Shown here: piece after piece, positions 47,911-56,788 of the stretch
Layout of the letters: the number at the start of each line of letters is the position of its first letter
Position numbering within the stretch: the first letter of the stretch is position 1
Source: Aromatoleum petrolei
GTDB lineage: Bacteria; Pseudomonadota; Gammaproteobacteria; Burkholderiales; Rhodocyclaceae
Length of the DNA: 64,000 nt
Assembly (NCBI RefSeq): GCF_017894385.1
Contig: NZ_CP059560.1
Span: forward strand, 3,291,001 to 3,355,000
Reading direction: 5' to 3'
The notes under the pieces: generated by a model
The model's database searches: none
The model's input: the letters and a program-made list of their open reading frames with translations, nothing else
Told to the model about the DNA's origin: nothing
Program-made: the position numbers and the translations under genes

Positions 47911-49074
47911 TCAGCGCGAGGCCCCGGCCCCGTCTTCCGGCCGCACGCGCGCGCCGGCCTTCACCCCTTCGCGTTCCAGCGAGGCGACGATGCGCTCGCC
48001 CTCGGCGAGGCCTTCTAGCACCTCGGTGAACTCCCAGTTCGCGACGCCGGCCTTGATCAGGCGCTCCTCGAGCAGACCGTCGTCGGCACGGTAGAGCAGC
48101 ACGCGATTGCCTTCGCGCAGCGTCGAGGTCGGCACGCGCAGCGTGTTCTCGCGCACGGCCAGCACGATCTCGGCGTCTGCGCTGTAGCCGACGAGCAGCC
48201 CCCTGGCGTCCTCGGGGTTCGCGAAGTCGATGTCGACCTCCACGGTGCGCGCCTGCTTCTCGACTGCCGTGATGTAGGGAGCGATGCGTTTCACGCGCGC
48301 CTCGAAGACCTTGCCCGGCAAGGCGTCGAGCGTCACGCGAGTCGGCTGGCCGGGGTGGATCTTGGGGGCATCGATCTCGTCCATCGGCGCCTTCACGTAC
48401 AGGCAACTGTCGTCGATGAGGTCGATCGCGGGCGGCGTCGGGACGCCCGGGGGGGACGGCGTCGAGTATTCGCCCAGTTCCCCGGTGATCTTCGCGACGG
48501 TACCCGAGAAGGGCGCGATCAGTACCGTGCGCTGGCGGTCGGTCGAAGTCGCATTGATCTGGGCTTCGGCCGTGCGCGTGTCGGCTCGCGCGGTCTCACA
48601 GGCGGCGCGGCGCGCGCGCGCCTCGGTACGCGCCTGTTCGACGCGCGAGGCGGAGACGAACTTGCGCTCGAAGAGTCCTTCCTGGCGCGCGGCCTCGCGC
48701 TCGGCGTTGTCCGCCTGCGCACAGGCTTCCTGCACGCGTTTGCGTGCCGTCTCCAGTTGCGCGCGATTGACCGCGAGCCGCGCCTCCTGGTCTTCGTTCC
48801 ACAGCCGCAGCAGCACCTGGCCCGCCTGCACGCGGTCGCCTTCCTTCACGCCGAGATAATCGATGCGTCCGCCGATGATGGTCGACAGCTTGGTGCGCTG
48901 GCAGGCCTCGATCTCGCCCGCGCGCGTGTTCGACAGGGTCGCCTCGACGGTGCCGCGCGCGACCTCGACGAGGCGTACGGGAATGGGCTTGGGGCGGGAG
49001 AGCCACCAGATGGCCCCGGCGGCGAGGGCGAGGACGACGAAGACGATCAGGCTGCGTCGGACGAGGGGCTTCAT
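47911..49074 (-). CDS. MacA-like periplasmic adaptor (HlyD/RND membrane fusion family)
   Basis: A 387-residue adaptor. An N-terminal membrane anchor (about 8-26) is followed by a biotinyl-lipoyl-like half (GGRIDYLGVKEGDRVQAGQVLLRL), a coiled-coil hairpin (about 90-170, rich in Ala/Arg/Glu), the second lipoyl half (APFSGTVAKITGELGEY) and beta-barrel and membrane-proximal domains. It links an inner-membrane transporter to an outer-membrane channel. It is first in the adaptor-ATPase-permease-permease operon. Substrate unknown; antibiotics, siderophores or peptides are possibilities from the family. Confidence 0.9.
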   Translation of the reverse strand: MKPLVRRSLIVFVVLALAAGAIWWLSRPKPIPVRLVEVARGTVEATLSNTRAGEIEACQRTKLSTIIGGRIDYLGVKEGDRVQAGQVLLRLWNEDQEARLAVNRAQLETARKRVQEACAQADNAEREAARQEGLFERKFVSASRVEQARTEARARRAACETARADTRTAEAQINATSTDRQRTVLIAPFSGTVAKITGELGEYSTPSPPGVPTPPAIDLIDDSCLYVKAPMDEIDAPKIHPGQPTRVTLDALPGKVFEARVKRIAPYITAVEKQARTVEVDIDFANPEDARGLLVGYSADAEIVLAVRENTLRVPTSTLREGNRVLLYRADDGLLEERLIKAGVANWEFTEVLEGLAEGERIVASLEREGVKAGARVRPEDGAGASR

Positions 49075-49165
49075 GAGGTTCCTGCGCGGTTTCCAAACGG
49101 CATGTCAGGGGCCGATGATCCGCCCTTCGCCGGATGTGCGCAACCGCGCAGGGAGAGCCGTCTCG

Positions 49166-50902
<1,737 letters not shown>

Positions 50903-50947
50903 GGGGAGAAGCCTCGATTCTAAGGGCGAAAATTTCAGGAATCCGCG

Positions 50948-50953
50948 ATTTTA
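50948..50953 (-). promoter_or_regulatory. Probable -10 box of glnS
   Basis: TAAAAT on the minus strand (50953 to 50948), 46 bases ahead of the glnS ATG. No convincing -35 seen. The rest of the 229-base gap to crcB shows nothing recognisable, including no fluoride-riboswitch consensus. Confidence 0.4.
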
Positions 50954-51131
50954 GCGCGTCGGCGCCCGGAATGAGCCCCCGGCACCGGTTGGGGCATCGG
51001 CGGCGGGCCTTGCTGGGCTAGAATTCCATCCGATTGCCATTCACTGGACGACCCATGCATTACAGCCGAATCGGCCTGCGCGGCGAGCGCCCGATGCCCG
51101 GAAGCGCCCTTGTTTGCACGGGAGCCGGGCG

Positions 51132-51530
51132 ATGAGCGCGCCGCTGGCGACCCTGCCCGCATTCGCGGCGATCGGTATCGGCGCCGCGCTCGGCGCGTGG
51201 CTGCGCTGGGGATTGGGCCTGCTGCTCAACCCGCTCTTCCTGGTGGTTCCGCTCGGCACGCTCTCTGCCAATCTGCTCGGCGGTCTGCTGATGGGGGCCG
51301 CGCTGGCGTGGATCCACGCGGTGCCCGAGATGTCGCCGACCCTGCGCCTGCTGATGACCACGGGCTTTCTCGGCGGACTCACGACCTTCTCGACCTTCTC
51401 CGCCGAAGGCCTGCACCTCGTGCAGCGCGGCGAATGGGCGTGGCTCGCGCTGCACACGTTGCTGCACGTGCTGGGATCGCTGGCGATGGCGTGGGCAGGC
51501 TACGCGGCGTTCAACGCGTGGCGCGGCTGA
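51132..51530 (+). CDS. crcB: Fluoride exporter/channel CrcB (Fluc)
   Basis: A 132-residue membrane protein with four helices. It shows the Fluc motifs GAALGAWLRWGLG, GTLSANLLGGLLMG (the conserved Asn) and TTGFLGGLTTFSTFSAE (the Phe box). It exports fluoride as an antiparallel dimer. The start overlaps nothing; GGGAG lies upstream. It is convergent with the flavoprotein gene (13-base gap). The usual upstream crcB riboswitch was not found. Confidence 0.93.
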   Translation: MSAPLATLPAFAAIGIGAALGAWLRWGLGLLLNPLFLVVPLGTLSANLLGGLLMGAALAWIHAVPEMSPTLRLLMTTGFLGGLTTFSTFSAEGLHLVQRGEWAWLALHTLLHVLGSLAMAWAGYAAFNAWRG

Positions 51531-51543
51531 ATCCGCGATTGGC

Positions 51544-52836
51544 TCATTCCCGGCCCGCGAGCCAGTCGGCCGCCCCGAGCCCCGCCGCCCGGCCGGTGGC
51601 GAAGCAGGCCGTAAGCAGATAACCGCCGGTCGGCGCCTCCCAGTCGAGCATCTCGCCGCAGCAGAACACGCCGGGGAGCGCGCGCAGCATCAGGCGATCG
51701 TCGAGCGCCTCGAACAGCACCCCGCCCGCGCTGCTGATCGCCTCGTCGAGCGGGCGCGCTGCGGCCAGCACGATCGGCAGGGCCTTGATTGCGGCGGCGA
51801 GGCGGTTTGCGTCGGCAAAGACGTCCTTCGTCGTGCACTCGCGCAGCAGGCCCGCCTTCACGCCCTCGATCCCGGCCTTGCTCTGCAGGTGGCTCGCCAT
51901 CGAGCGCGAGCCGCGCGGCCGTGCGAGATCCGCCGCGAGGCGTTCCAGGCTGCGACCGGGCGCGAGGTCGAGGTGCACCGTCGCCAATCCCGTGGTGGCT
52001 ATCGTGTCGCGCAGCGGCGCCGACAGCGCGTAGATCAGCCCGCCCTCGATGCCGCTGGCCGAGATCATGCACTCGCCTGCGCGCTCATGCGTCTGCCCGC
52101 GGGCGTCGCTGACGCGCGCCGCAACCGATTTCACCGGCGCGCCGGCGAAGCGCTCGAGGAAATGCGCGCTCCAGCCGGCAGCCGCGTTGCCTGCGAGGAC
52201 GTCGACGTCGAAGCCGCAGTTTGCCGGCTTCAGCGGGGCGAGCTCCACACCGCGTCGCGCGAGCCACGGCATCCAGGCGCCGTCCGAGCCGAGCTTCGCC
52301 CAGCTCCCGCCGCCCAGCGCGAGGATCACCGCGTCGACCGCGATGCGGCACTCCCCTTCGGGCGTCGCGAAGCGCAGGCCGCGCGTCGGATCCTTGTCGC
52401 CGCCGTGCTCGTCGTCCCAGCCCAGCCAGCGATGCCGCACGTGCAGGCGCACCCCCGCCTGCCGCAGGCGGTGCAGCCAGGCGCGCAGCAGTGGCGCGGC
52501 CTTCATTTCCTTGGGGAAAACGCGGCCCGAACTGCCGACGAAGGTCTCGATGCCGAGTTTCGCCGCCCAGGAGCGCAATGCGGCGGCACCGAAACGCTCC
52601 AGCAGGGGCGCGAGTTCGGCCTGTCGTTCGCGGTAGCGGGTGACGAAGGCGGCGGGCGGCTCCGCATGGGTGAGGTTCAGCCCGCCGATCCCCGCGAGCA
52701 GGAACTTGCGCCCCGGCGAAGGCATCGCGTCGTAGACGTCGACCGTGCAGCCGCGCGTCGCGAGCATCTCCGCCGCCATCAGCCCGGCCGGGCCGGCGCC
52801 AATCACCGCGACCCGCGGCGCCGTCCTGTCGCTCAT
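51544..52836 (-). CDS. BaiN/HI0933-like FAD-dependent flavoprotein
   Basis: A 430-residue flavoprotein. It begins with the dinucleotide-binding VAVIGAGPAGLMAAEMLATRG, then SPGRKFLLAGIGGLNLTHAEP, SSGRVFPKEMKAAPLLRAWL, VILALGGGSWAKLGSDG, SSAGGVLFEALD and the C-terminal FAD motif GVFCCGEMLDWEAPTGGYLLTACFATGRAAG. This is the TIGR03862/HI0933 group of putative reductases; substrate unknown. It overlaps the glycosylase gene upstream by 4 bases. Confidence 0.9.
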   Translation of the reverse strand: MSDRTAPRVAVIGAGPAGLMAAEMLATRGCTVDVYDAMPSPGRKFLLAGIGGLNLTHAEPPAAFVTRYRERQAELAPLLERFGAAALRSWAAKLGIETFVGSSGRVFPKEMKAAPLLRAWLHRLRQAGVRLHVRHRWLGWDDEHGGDKDPTRGLRFATPEGECRIAVDAVILALGGGSWAKLGSDGAWMPWLARRGVELAPLKPANCGFDVDVLAGNAAAGWSAHFLERFAGAPVKSVAARVSDARGQTHERAGECMISASGIEGGLIYALSAPLRDTIATTGLATVHLDLAPGRSLERLAADLARPRGSRSMASHLQSKAGIEGVKAGLLRECTTKDVFADANRLAAAIKALPIVLAAARPLDEAISSAGGVLFEALDDRLMLRALPGVFCCGEMLDWEAPTGGYLLTACFATGRAAGLGAADWLAGRE

Positions 52837-53327
52837 CGTGCAATCTCCTGCCAGGCCGCAAGCTTCCGCGCATACGACCAGCTCGCGTTCGCCGGACTCG
52901 TCGACGGCAGCCGTGTCCAGGCGATCGTCGCATCGAGTGCAGGCGCGACGTGCCGCCGGAACAGCGTCGCGGCCGCCGTGCCGTTGAGGAACACGCGCGC
53001 GATGCCCGGATGCACGGCGAAGAAGGCCGCGAAGTCGTTCACCTCCATCGACGCGGGTTCGATGTCCGTATCCAGGCTGCCCCTACGCCGGCACGCGCCG
53101 AGAACATCCCACAGCGCATAGCCGCGCTCGGCGTAGCACCGCGCGCGTTCCGCATACGGCAGGGCAGCGTCGATGCCCAGCACCGCACACACGATGGGCC
53201 AGAAACCGTTGCGCGGATGGGCGTAATACTGACCTGCGGCGAGCGAGGCCGCCCCCGGCATGCTGCCCAGGATCAGGGTGTGCGCATGGGGCAGGGCGAT
53301 CGGCGGGAAACCTTCGAGTCGGGACAT
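52833..53327 (-). CDS. DNA-deoxyinosine (hypoxanthine-DNA) glycosylase, uracil-DNA glycosylase superfamily
   Basis: A 164-residue protein of the UDG superfamily. Motif 1 is LILGSMPGAASLAAGQYYAHPRNGFWPI and motif 2 LPSTSPANASWSYARKLAAWQEI; these match the small hypoxanthine-DNA glycosylase family that removes deaminated adenine. The ATG at 53327 begins MSRLEGFPPIA; the frame continues upstream into an unrelated region that includes the plus-strand neighbour's leader and is discarded. Translationally coupled to the flavoprotein downstream. Confidence 0.88.
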   Translation of the reverse strand: MSRLEGFPPIALPHAHTLILGSMPGAASLAAGQYYAHPRNGFWPIVCAVLGIDAALPYAERARCYAERGYALWDVLGACRRRGSLDTDIEPASMEVNDFAAFFAVHPGIARVFLNGTAAATLFRRHVAPALDATIAWTRLPSTSPANASWSYARKLAAWQEIAR

Positions 53328-53472
53328 CGCGGAAAGCGGGAACAGGGTAAGGGACGACGGCACGCAAGGTAGCCGGCCGCGCCTTGCCCGGCAAGTCCGG
53401 TCGCCGGGAATCCTTTCGCTTTGTTTGGAGTCCAACGGGCGTCTCATCAAGGGAGACAAGGAGGAATTCGCC

Positions 53473-54069
53473 ATGAACACCCACAACTTACCCAAGATGC
53501 TGTACTCGTATTCGGAGGGCTGGCAGGACCTGATCCAGGTGCATCCGACCGTCGCGAAGATCTTCACGATGTACGTGATGCCGATGTCGCTGATCCCGCC
53601 GGCGATGTTCCTGTACTCGATGTTCGCCACGCCGGGCGCGGTGTTTCCCGAACTGGTGCCGCAGATCAGCGTCGGTGAGGCGCTTGCAGCGGCAGTCGCG
53701 TTCTATGTCGCGGAACTGGCGATGGTCGCGCTGATGGCTTCCATCATCCAGCAGATGGGGGACGTCGTGGATGCCAAACCGCCGTACTCCGAGTCCTTCA
53801 TCCTCGCCGCGGTCGCGCCGACTCCGTTGTGGCTCTCCGCGCTGGCGCTGTTCATCCCCTCCGCCTGGGTGGCGGGGATCGTCGTTGCGCTCGCGTGGGT
53901 CGCCTCGTCAGCGCTGATCTATCACGGCGTCTATCCGCTCTTCAAACTCGAGGACAAGAGCAAGTCCCGCCTGATGGGCTCCTTCGTCCTCACTGCGGGC
54001 GTGATCGCCTGGGGTGCGTTGCTGGTCGTGCTCGCGCTGGCGATGAGCATGATCGTCGGCCTGCGCTGA
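53473..54069 (+). CDS. Yip1-domain family membrane protein
   Basis: A 198-residue membrane protein with about five hydrophobic segments. The N-terminus MLYSYSEGWQDLIQVHPTVAKIF and the helices (about 33-60, 72-100, 115-135, 138-158, 168-195) fit the bacterial Yip1/DUF1282-like family. Function unknown. It has a strong ribosome site (AAGGAGG) ten bases before the ATG. It stands alone; 184 bases follow before the next gene with nothing recognised. Confidence 0.75.
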   Translation: MNTHNLPKMLYSYSEGWQDLIQVHPTVAKIFTMYVMPMSLIPPAMFLYSMFATPGAVFPELVPQISVGEALAAAVAFYVAELAMVALMASIIQQMGDVVDAKPPYSESFILAAVAPTPLWLSALALFIPSAWVAGIVVALAWVASSALIYHGVYPLFKLEDKSKSRLMGSFVLTAGVIAWGALLVVLALAMSMIVGLR

Positions 54070-54253
54070 ACGCATGCCTGCCGCGCCGGATGCCGCGAGG
54101 CGTCCGGCGCCCCCGCTCAGTCGCCCGGCGCCGCTCTTATGACGGTGGCGGCGCCGGGTGCTACCATCATGTCATTTCATGGGGCGCATGAGAGCCGCAT
54201 CCTGCGGTCGCGACCGTCGGTCGGGGCGCGTGCGATGAATCCTCGGAGACGTG

Positions 54254-55654
54254 ATGGCAGAAGCGAGCTTTACCCTGGTGTTTCAAGGCGGCATCCTGGA
54301 CGGGTTCGAGCGCGAACAGGTGATGCAGCGATTCGGACATATTTTCCGCGTGTCGGCAGAAGACGTCGAGAAGATCTTCGGCCACCCGCGCGTCGTGCTC
54401 AAGCGCAATCTCGATCGCGCGGCCGCGGACGCATACCTCGGCCGGCTTGCCGGCATCGGTATGGCGGTCCGGCTCGACGAGGTGCGGCCCGCGACGCCCG
54501 ATCCGCTGCCGGTGTTGCCGACGTCGGACGACGAGATGCGGGAGGCACCGCCTCCGGTGAGCGTCGAGCAGCCGCCGACGGCGACCCCGCAGCAGAGCGG
54601 CGCGTCCGATCAGCGAGCACCCGCCGCGTCGGTTGCCGCGACGCCCTTGGTCTCCTCCGCCACCCGCGACAACGATCAGCCGCGCGAGCTCCCCTTCGAG
54701 TTTTCCGGCAACGGCTTCGAGTTCTTCCGCATCTGGATCGTCAACCTCGTCCTCAGCATCGTCACGCTGGGAATCTATTCCGCCTGGGCCAAGGTGCGCA
54801 CGCAGCGCTACTTCTACGGCAACACTCGCTGCGACGGCGCGAGCTTCGCGTATCTGGCCGAACCGCTGAGCATTCTCAAGGGCCGCCTGATCGCCTTCGC
54901 GCTGGCCCTCGTCTACATCCTTGCCGACGGCTTCGTTCCCCTGCTTCGTGTCGTCGTGACGCTGCTCTTCCTCGCGATCTTCCCCTGGATCATGGTGCGC
55001 GGGCTCGCCTTCCGGAACCACAACTCGGCCTGGCGTGGCGTACGCTTCGGCTTCGATGGCCGCCTCGGCGAGGCTTATCGCGTGTTCCTGCTGTGGCCGA
55101 TCGCCGGTGCGATCACGCTCGGCCTGCTCCTGCCCTACGCGGCGTACCGACAGCAGCAATTCATCATCGGCAGGGGGCGCTACGGCGTGGAGCCGTTCCG
55201 GTTCGAGGCGCGGGCCGGCGGGTTCTACATGATCGCCCTGGCCGTCATCGGCATCGGCGTGGTCGGCTTCCTGCTCTCGATGCTGACAGGCGCGGTGTTC
55301 CCGCCGCTGAGCCTTGTGGTCATGCCTGCGGCGTATCTGGCGATCTTCGCGGTGTCGAACGTGATGATCACCAATCTCCGCTACAACAACACGGCGCTCG
55401 GCACACATCTCCTGCAGGCGAACTACGGCTTCGGCTCCTATGCAATGCTGATGCTCACCAACACGCTGGCGCTGGGTCTGACCCTGGGCCTGTTCTATCC
55501 CTGGGCCAAGGTGCGCAGTGCCCGCTACGCCGCCGAGCACATTTCCCTGGTGGCCGACGGCGACCTCGACGTCTTCGCCGCCGGGCAGCGCGAACAGGTG
55601 TCGGCGGCCGGCGGGGAAATCGGCGACCTGTTCGACGTGGACCTGGGCATCTGA
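54254..55654 (+). CDS. DUF898 (YjgN-like) membrane protein with N-terminal accessory domain
   Basis: A 466-residue protein. Residues about 5-80 form a small domain (FQGGILDGFEREQVMQRFGHIFR ... VVLKRNLD) that I have seen fused to other bacterial membrane proteins; 85-150 is a Pro/Ala linker. The DUF898 region shows an internal repeat: FEFFRIWIVNLVLSIVTLGIYSAWAKVRTQRYFYGNTR and, near the C-terminus, YAMLMLTNTLALGLTLGLFYPWAKVRSARYAAEH. About eight transmembrane segments. Function unknown. The ATG at 54254 follows CGGAGA. Its stop overlaps the start of the M48 peptidase by one base, suggesting the two proteins act together. Confidence 0.85.
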   Translation: MAEASFTLVFQGGILDGFEREQVMQRFGHIFRVSAEDVEKIFGHPRVVLKRNLDRAAADAYLGRLAGIGMAVRLDEVRPATPDPLPVLPTSDDEMREAPPPVSVEQPPTATPQQSGASDQRAPAASVAATPLVSSATRDNDQPRELPFEFSGNGFEFFRIWIVNLVLSIVTLGIYSAWAKVRTQRYFYGNTRCDGASFAYLAEPLSILKGRLIAFALALVYILADGFVPLLRVVVTLLFLAIFPWIMVRGLAFRNHNSAWRGVRFGFDGRLGEAYRVFLLWPIAGAITLGLLLPYAAYRQQQFIIGRGRYGVEPFRFEARAGGFYMIALAVIGIGVVGFLLSMLTGAVFPPLSLVVMPAAYLAIFAVSNVMITNLRYNNTALGTHLLQANYGFGSYAMLMLTNTLALGLTLGLFYPWAKVRSARYAAEHISLVADGDLDVFAAGQREQVSAAGGEIGDLFDVDLGI

Positions 55655-56661
55655 TGCGAATCGAGGGACGCTTCTTCGACGGCCTAAGCTCGCGCAGCCA
55701 CCGGGCGAGTGTGGTGGTCGAGAAAGGCGTTCTGCAGGTCGAGGGCGCGGCGGGCGAAACCCTGCATCCTGCCTGCGAGCTCGACTGCGTCGAATTCTCT
55801 TCGCGGGTCGGCGATACGCCGCGCTTTCTCCGTTTTTCGGCCGGGGCGAGCTTCGAGACCGCCGATAACGACGCGGTCGACCAACTCCTTGCGCGCCGTG
55901 CGCCCGCGAGCGGGCTCGCGCATCGGCTGGAGTCGAAGTTGCGCTACGCCCTTGTCGGGCTGGCGTTCACCGTCGCGTTCGTGTGGGCCTGCATGCAGTG
56001 GGGCGTCCCGGCGCTGGCACGCGTCGCGGCGCATGCGCTGCCCGTCGAACTCAATGCGCACGCCGAGACCGCGGTGCTCGAGCTCCTTGACCGGCAACTC
56101 CTCAAGCCAAGCCGCCTGCCCGCGCAGGAACAGGCTCGCCTGCTTGCCGTCTTTGCCCCGCTCATGGGGGAAGGTTGCCCCGTTCGGGTGGTGTTCCGGG
56201 ATGCCGCCGGCACCATCGGCCCCAACGCGCTGGCGCTCCCCGCTGGCACCATCATCTTCACCGACCAGTTCATCCAGCGTGCCCGGCACGACGAGGAACT
56301 CATCGGCGTGCTTGCCCACGAGATCGGCCATGTCGCGCACCGCCATGCCATGCGCGCTTCGCTGCAGGCCTCGTTCATGGGCCTTCTCTCGGCCCTGGTC
56401 GTCGGCGACATTTCGTCCGTGTCCTCGGCGGTCACCGCGCTGCCGCTGCTGCTCACGCAGATGGGCTACTCCCGCGATTTCGAGCGGGAAGCCGATCGTC
56501 ACGCGGTCGACACGCTGCGCCGTCATGGCATCAGCCCGCAGCGCCTGGTCGACATCCTCGAGCGGGTCGATCAGGACGCGGACGAGAAGTGGGGGTATCT
56601 CTCGACTCACCCGCCGACGCCCGAGCGCGTGCGTCTGATCCTGTCCATCGCGCGGGAATGA
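55654..56661 (+). CDS. M48-family membrane-associated metallopeptidase
   Basis: A 335-residue zinc peptidase. The first 90 residues are a non-peptidase domain, followed by one transmembrane segment (about 105-130) and the M48 domain with HEIGHVAHRH (zinc ligands and catalytic Glu) and the third ligand Glu in FEREADRHAVDTLRRHG. The order resembles YcaL/LoiP/Oma1-like peptidases involved in membrane-protein quality control. Its ATG overlaps the DUF898 gene stop (TGATG). The pairing of DUF898 with M48 recurs in proteobacteria, as far as I recall. Confidence 0.9.
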   Translation: MRIEGRFFDGLSSRSHRASVVVEKGVLQVEGAAGETLHPACELDCVEFSSRVGDTPRFLRFSAGASFETADNDAVDQLLARRAPASGLAHRLESKLRYALVGLAFTVAFVWACMQWGVPALARVAAHALPVELNAHAETAVLELLDRQLLKPSRLPAQEQARLLAVFAPLMGEGCPVRVVFRDAAGTIGPNALALPAGTIIFTDQFIQRARHDEELIGVLAHEIGHVAHRHAMRASLQASFMGLLSALVVGDISSVSSAVTALPLLLTQMGYSRDFEREADRHAVDTLRRHGISPQRLVDILERVDQDADEKWGYLSTHPPTPERVRLILSIARE

Positions 56662-56710
56662 GCGGTGCGGGCGGGGCCGGGCGTACAAGTAATGCCCCGT
56701 CCGCCCGTTC

Positions 56711-56758
56711 TGGCATAATTTGCACGACTTTCCCGAAGTGACCCGCCGCCCCGGCGGG
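56711..56758 (+). promoter_or_regulatory. Extended -10 promoter and leader hairpin ahead of hrpA
   Basis: TGGCATAAT (56711-56719) is an extended -10 box. The leader has a 7-bp hairpin CCCGCCG (56742-56748), loop CCC, CGGCGGG (56752-56758), immediately before an ATG at 56761 that opens a 28-codon reading frame overlapping the hrpA start in another frame. Confidence 0.5.
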
Positions 56759-56788
56759 CAATGAACGACCGCCTGCGACTGTTTGGAC

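Noticed and set aside
50903..51131. Possible fluoride riboswitch before crcB
   Set aside because: The conserved crcB-motif elements were not found in the gap.
54139..56661. 840-codon plus-strand frame appearing to fuse upstream sequence to the M48 peptidase
   Set aside because: Its first 505 codons are an out-of-frame reading of the DUF898 gene; the peptidase starts at 55654 with an ATG overlapping the DUF898 stop.
56711..56724. Sigma-54 promoter from TGGCA...TTGCA
   Set aside because: The GG-to-GC spacing is 8 instead of 10 bases; the extended -10 sigma-70 reading fits better.
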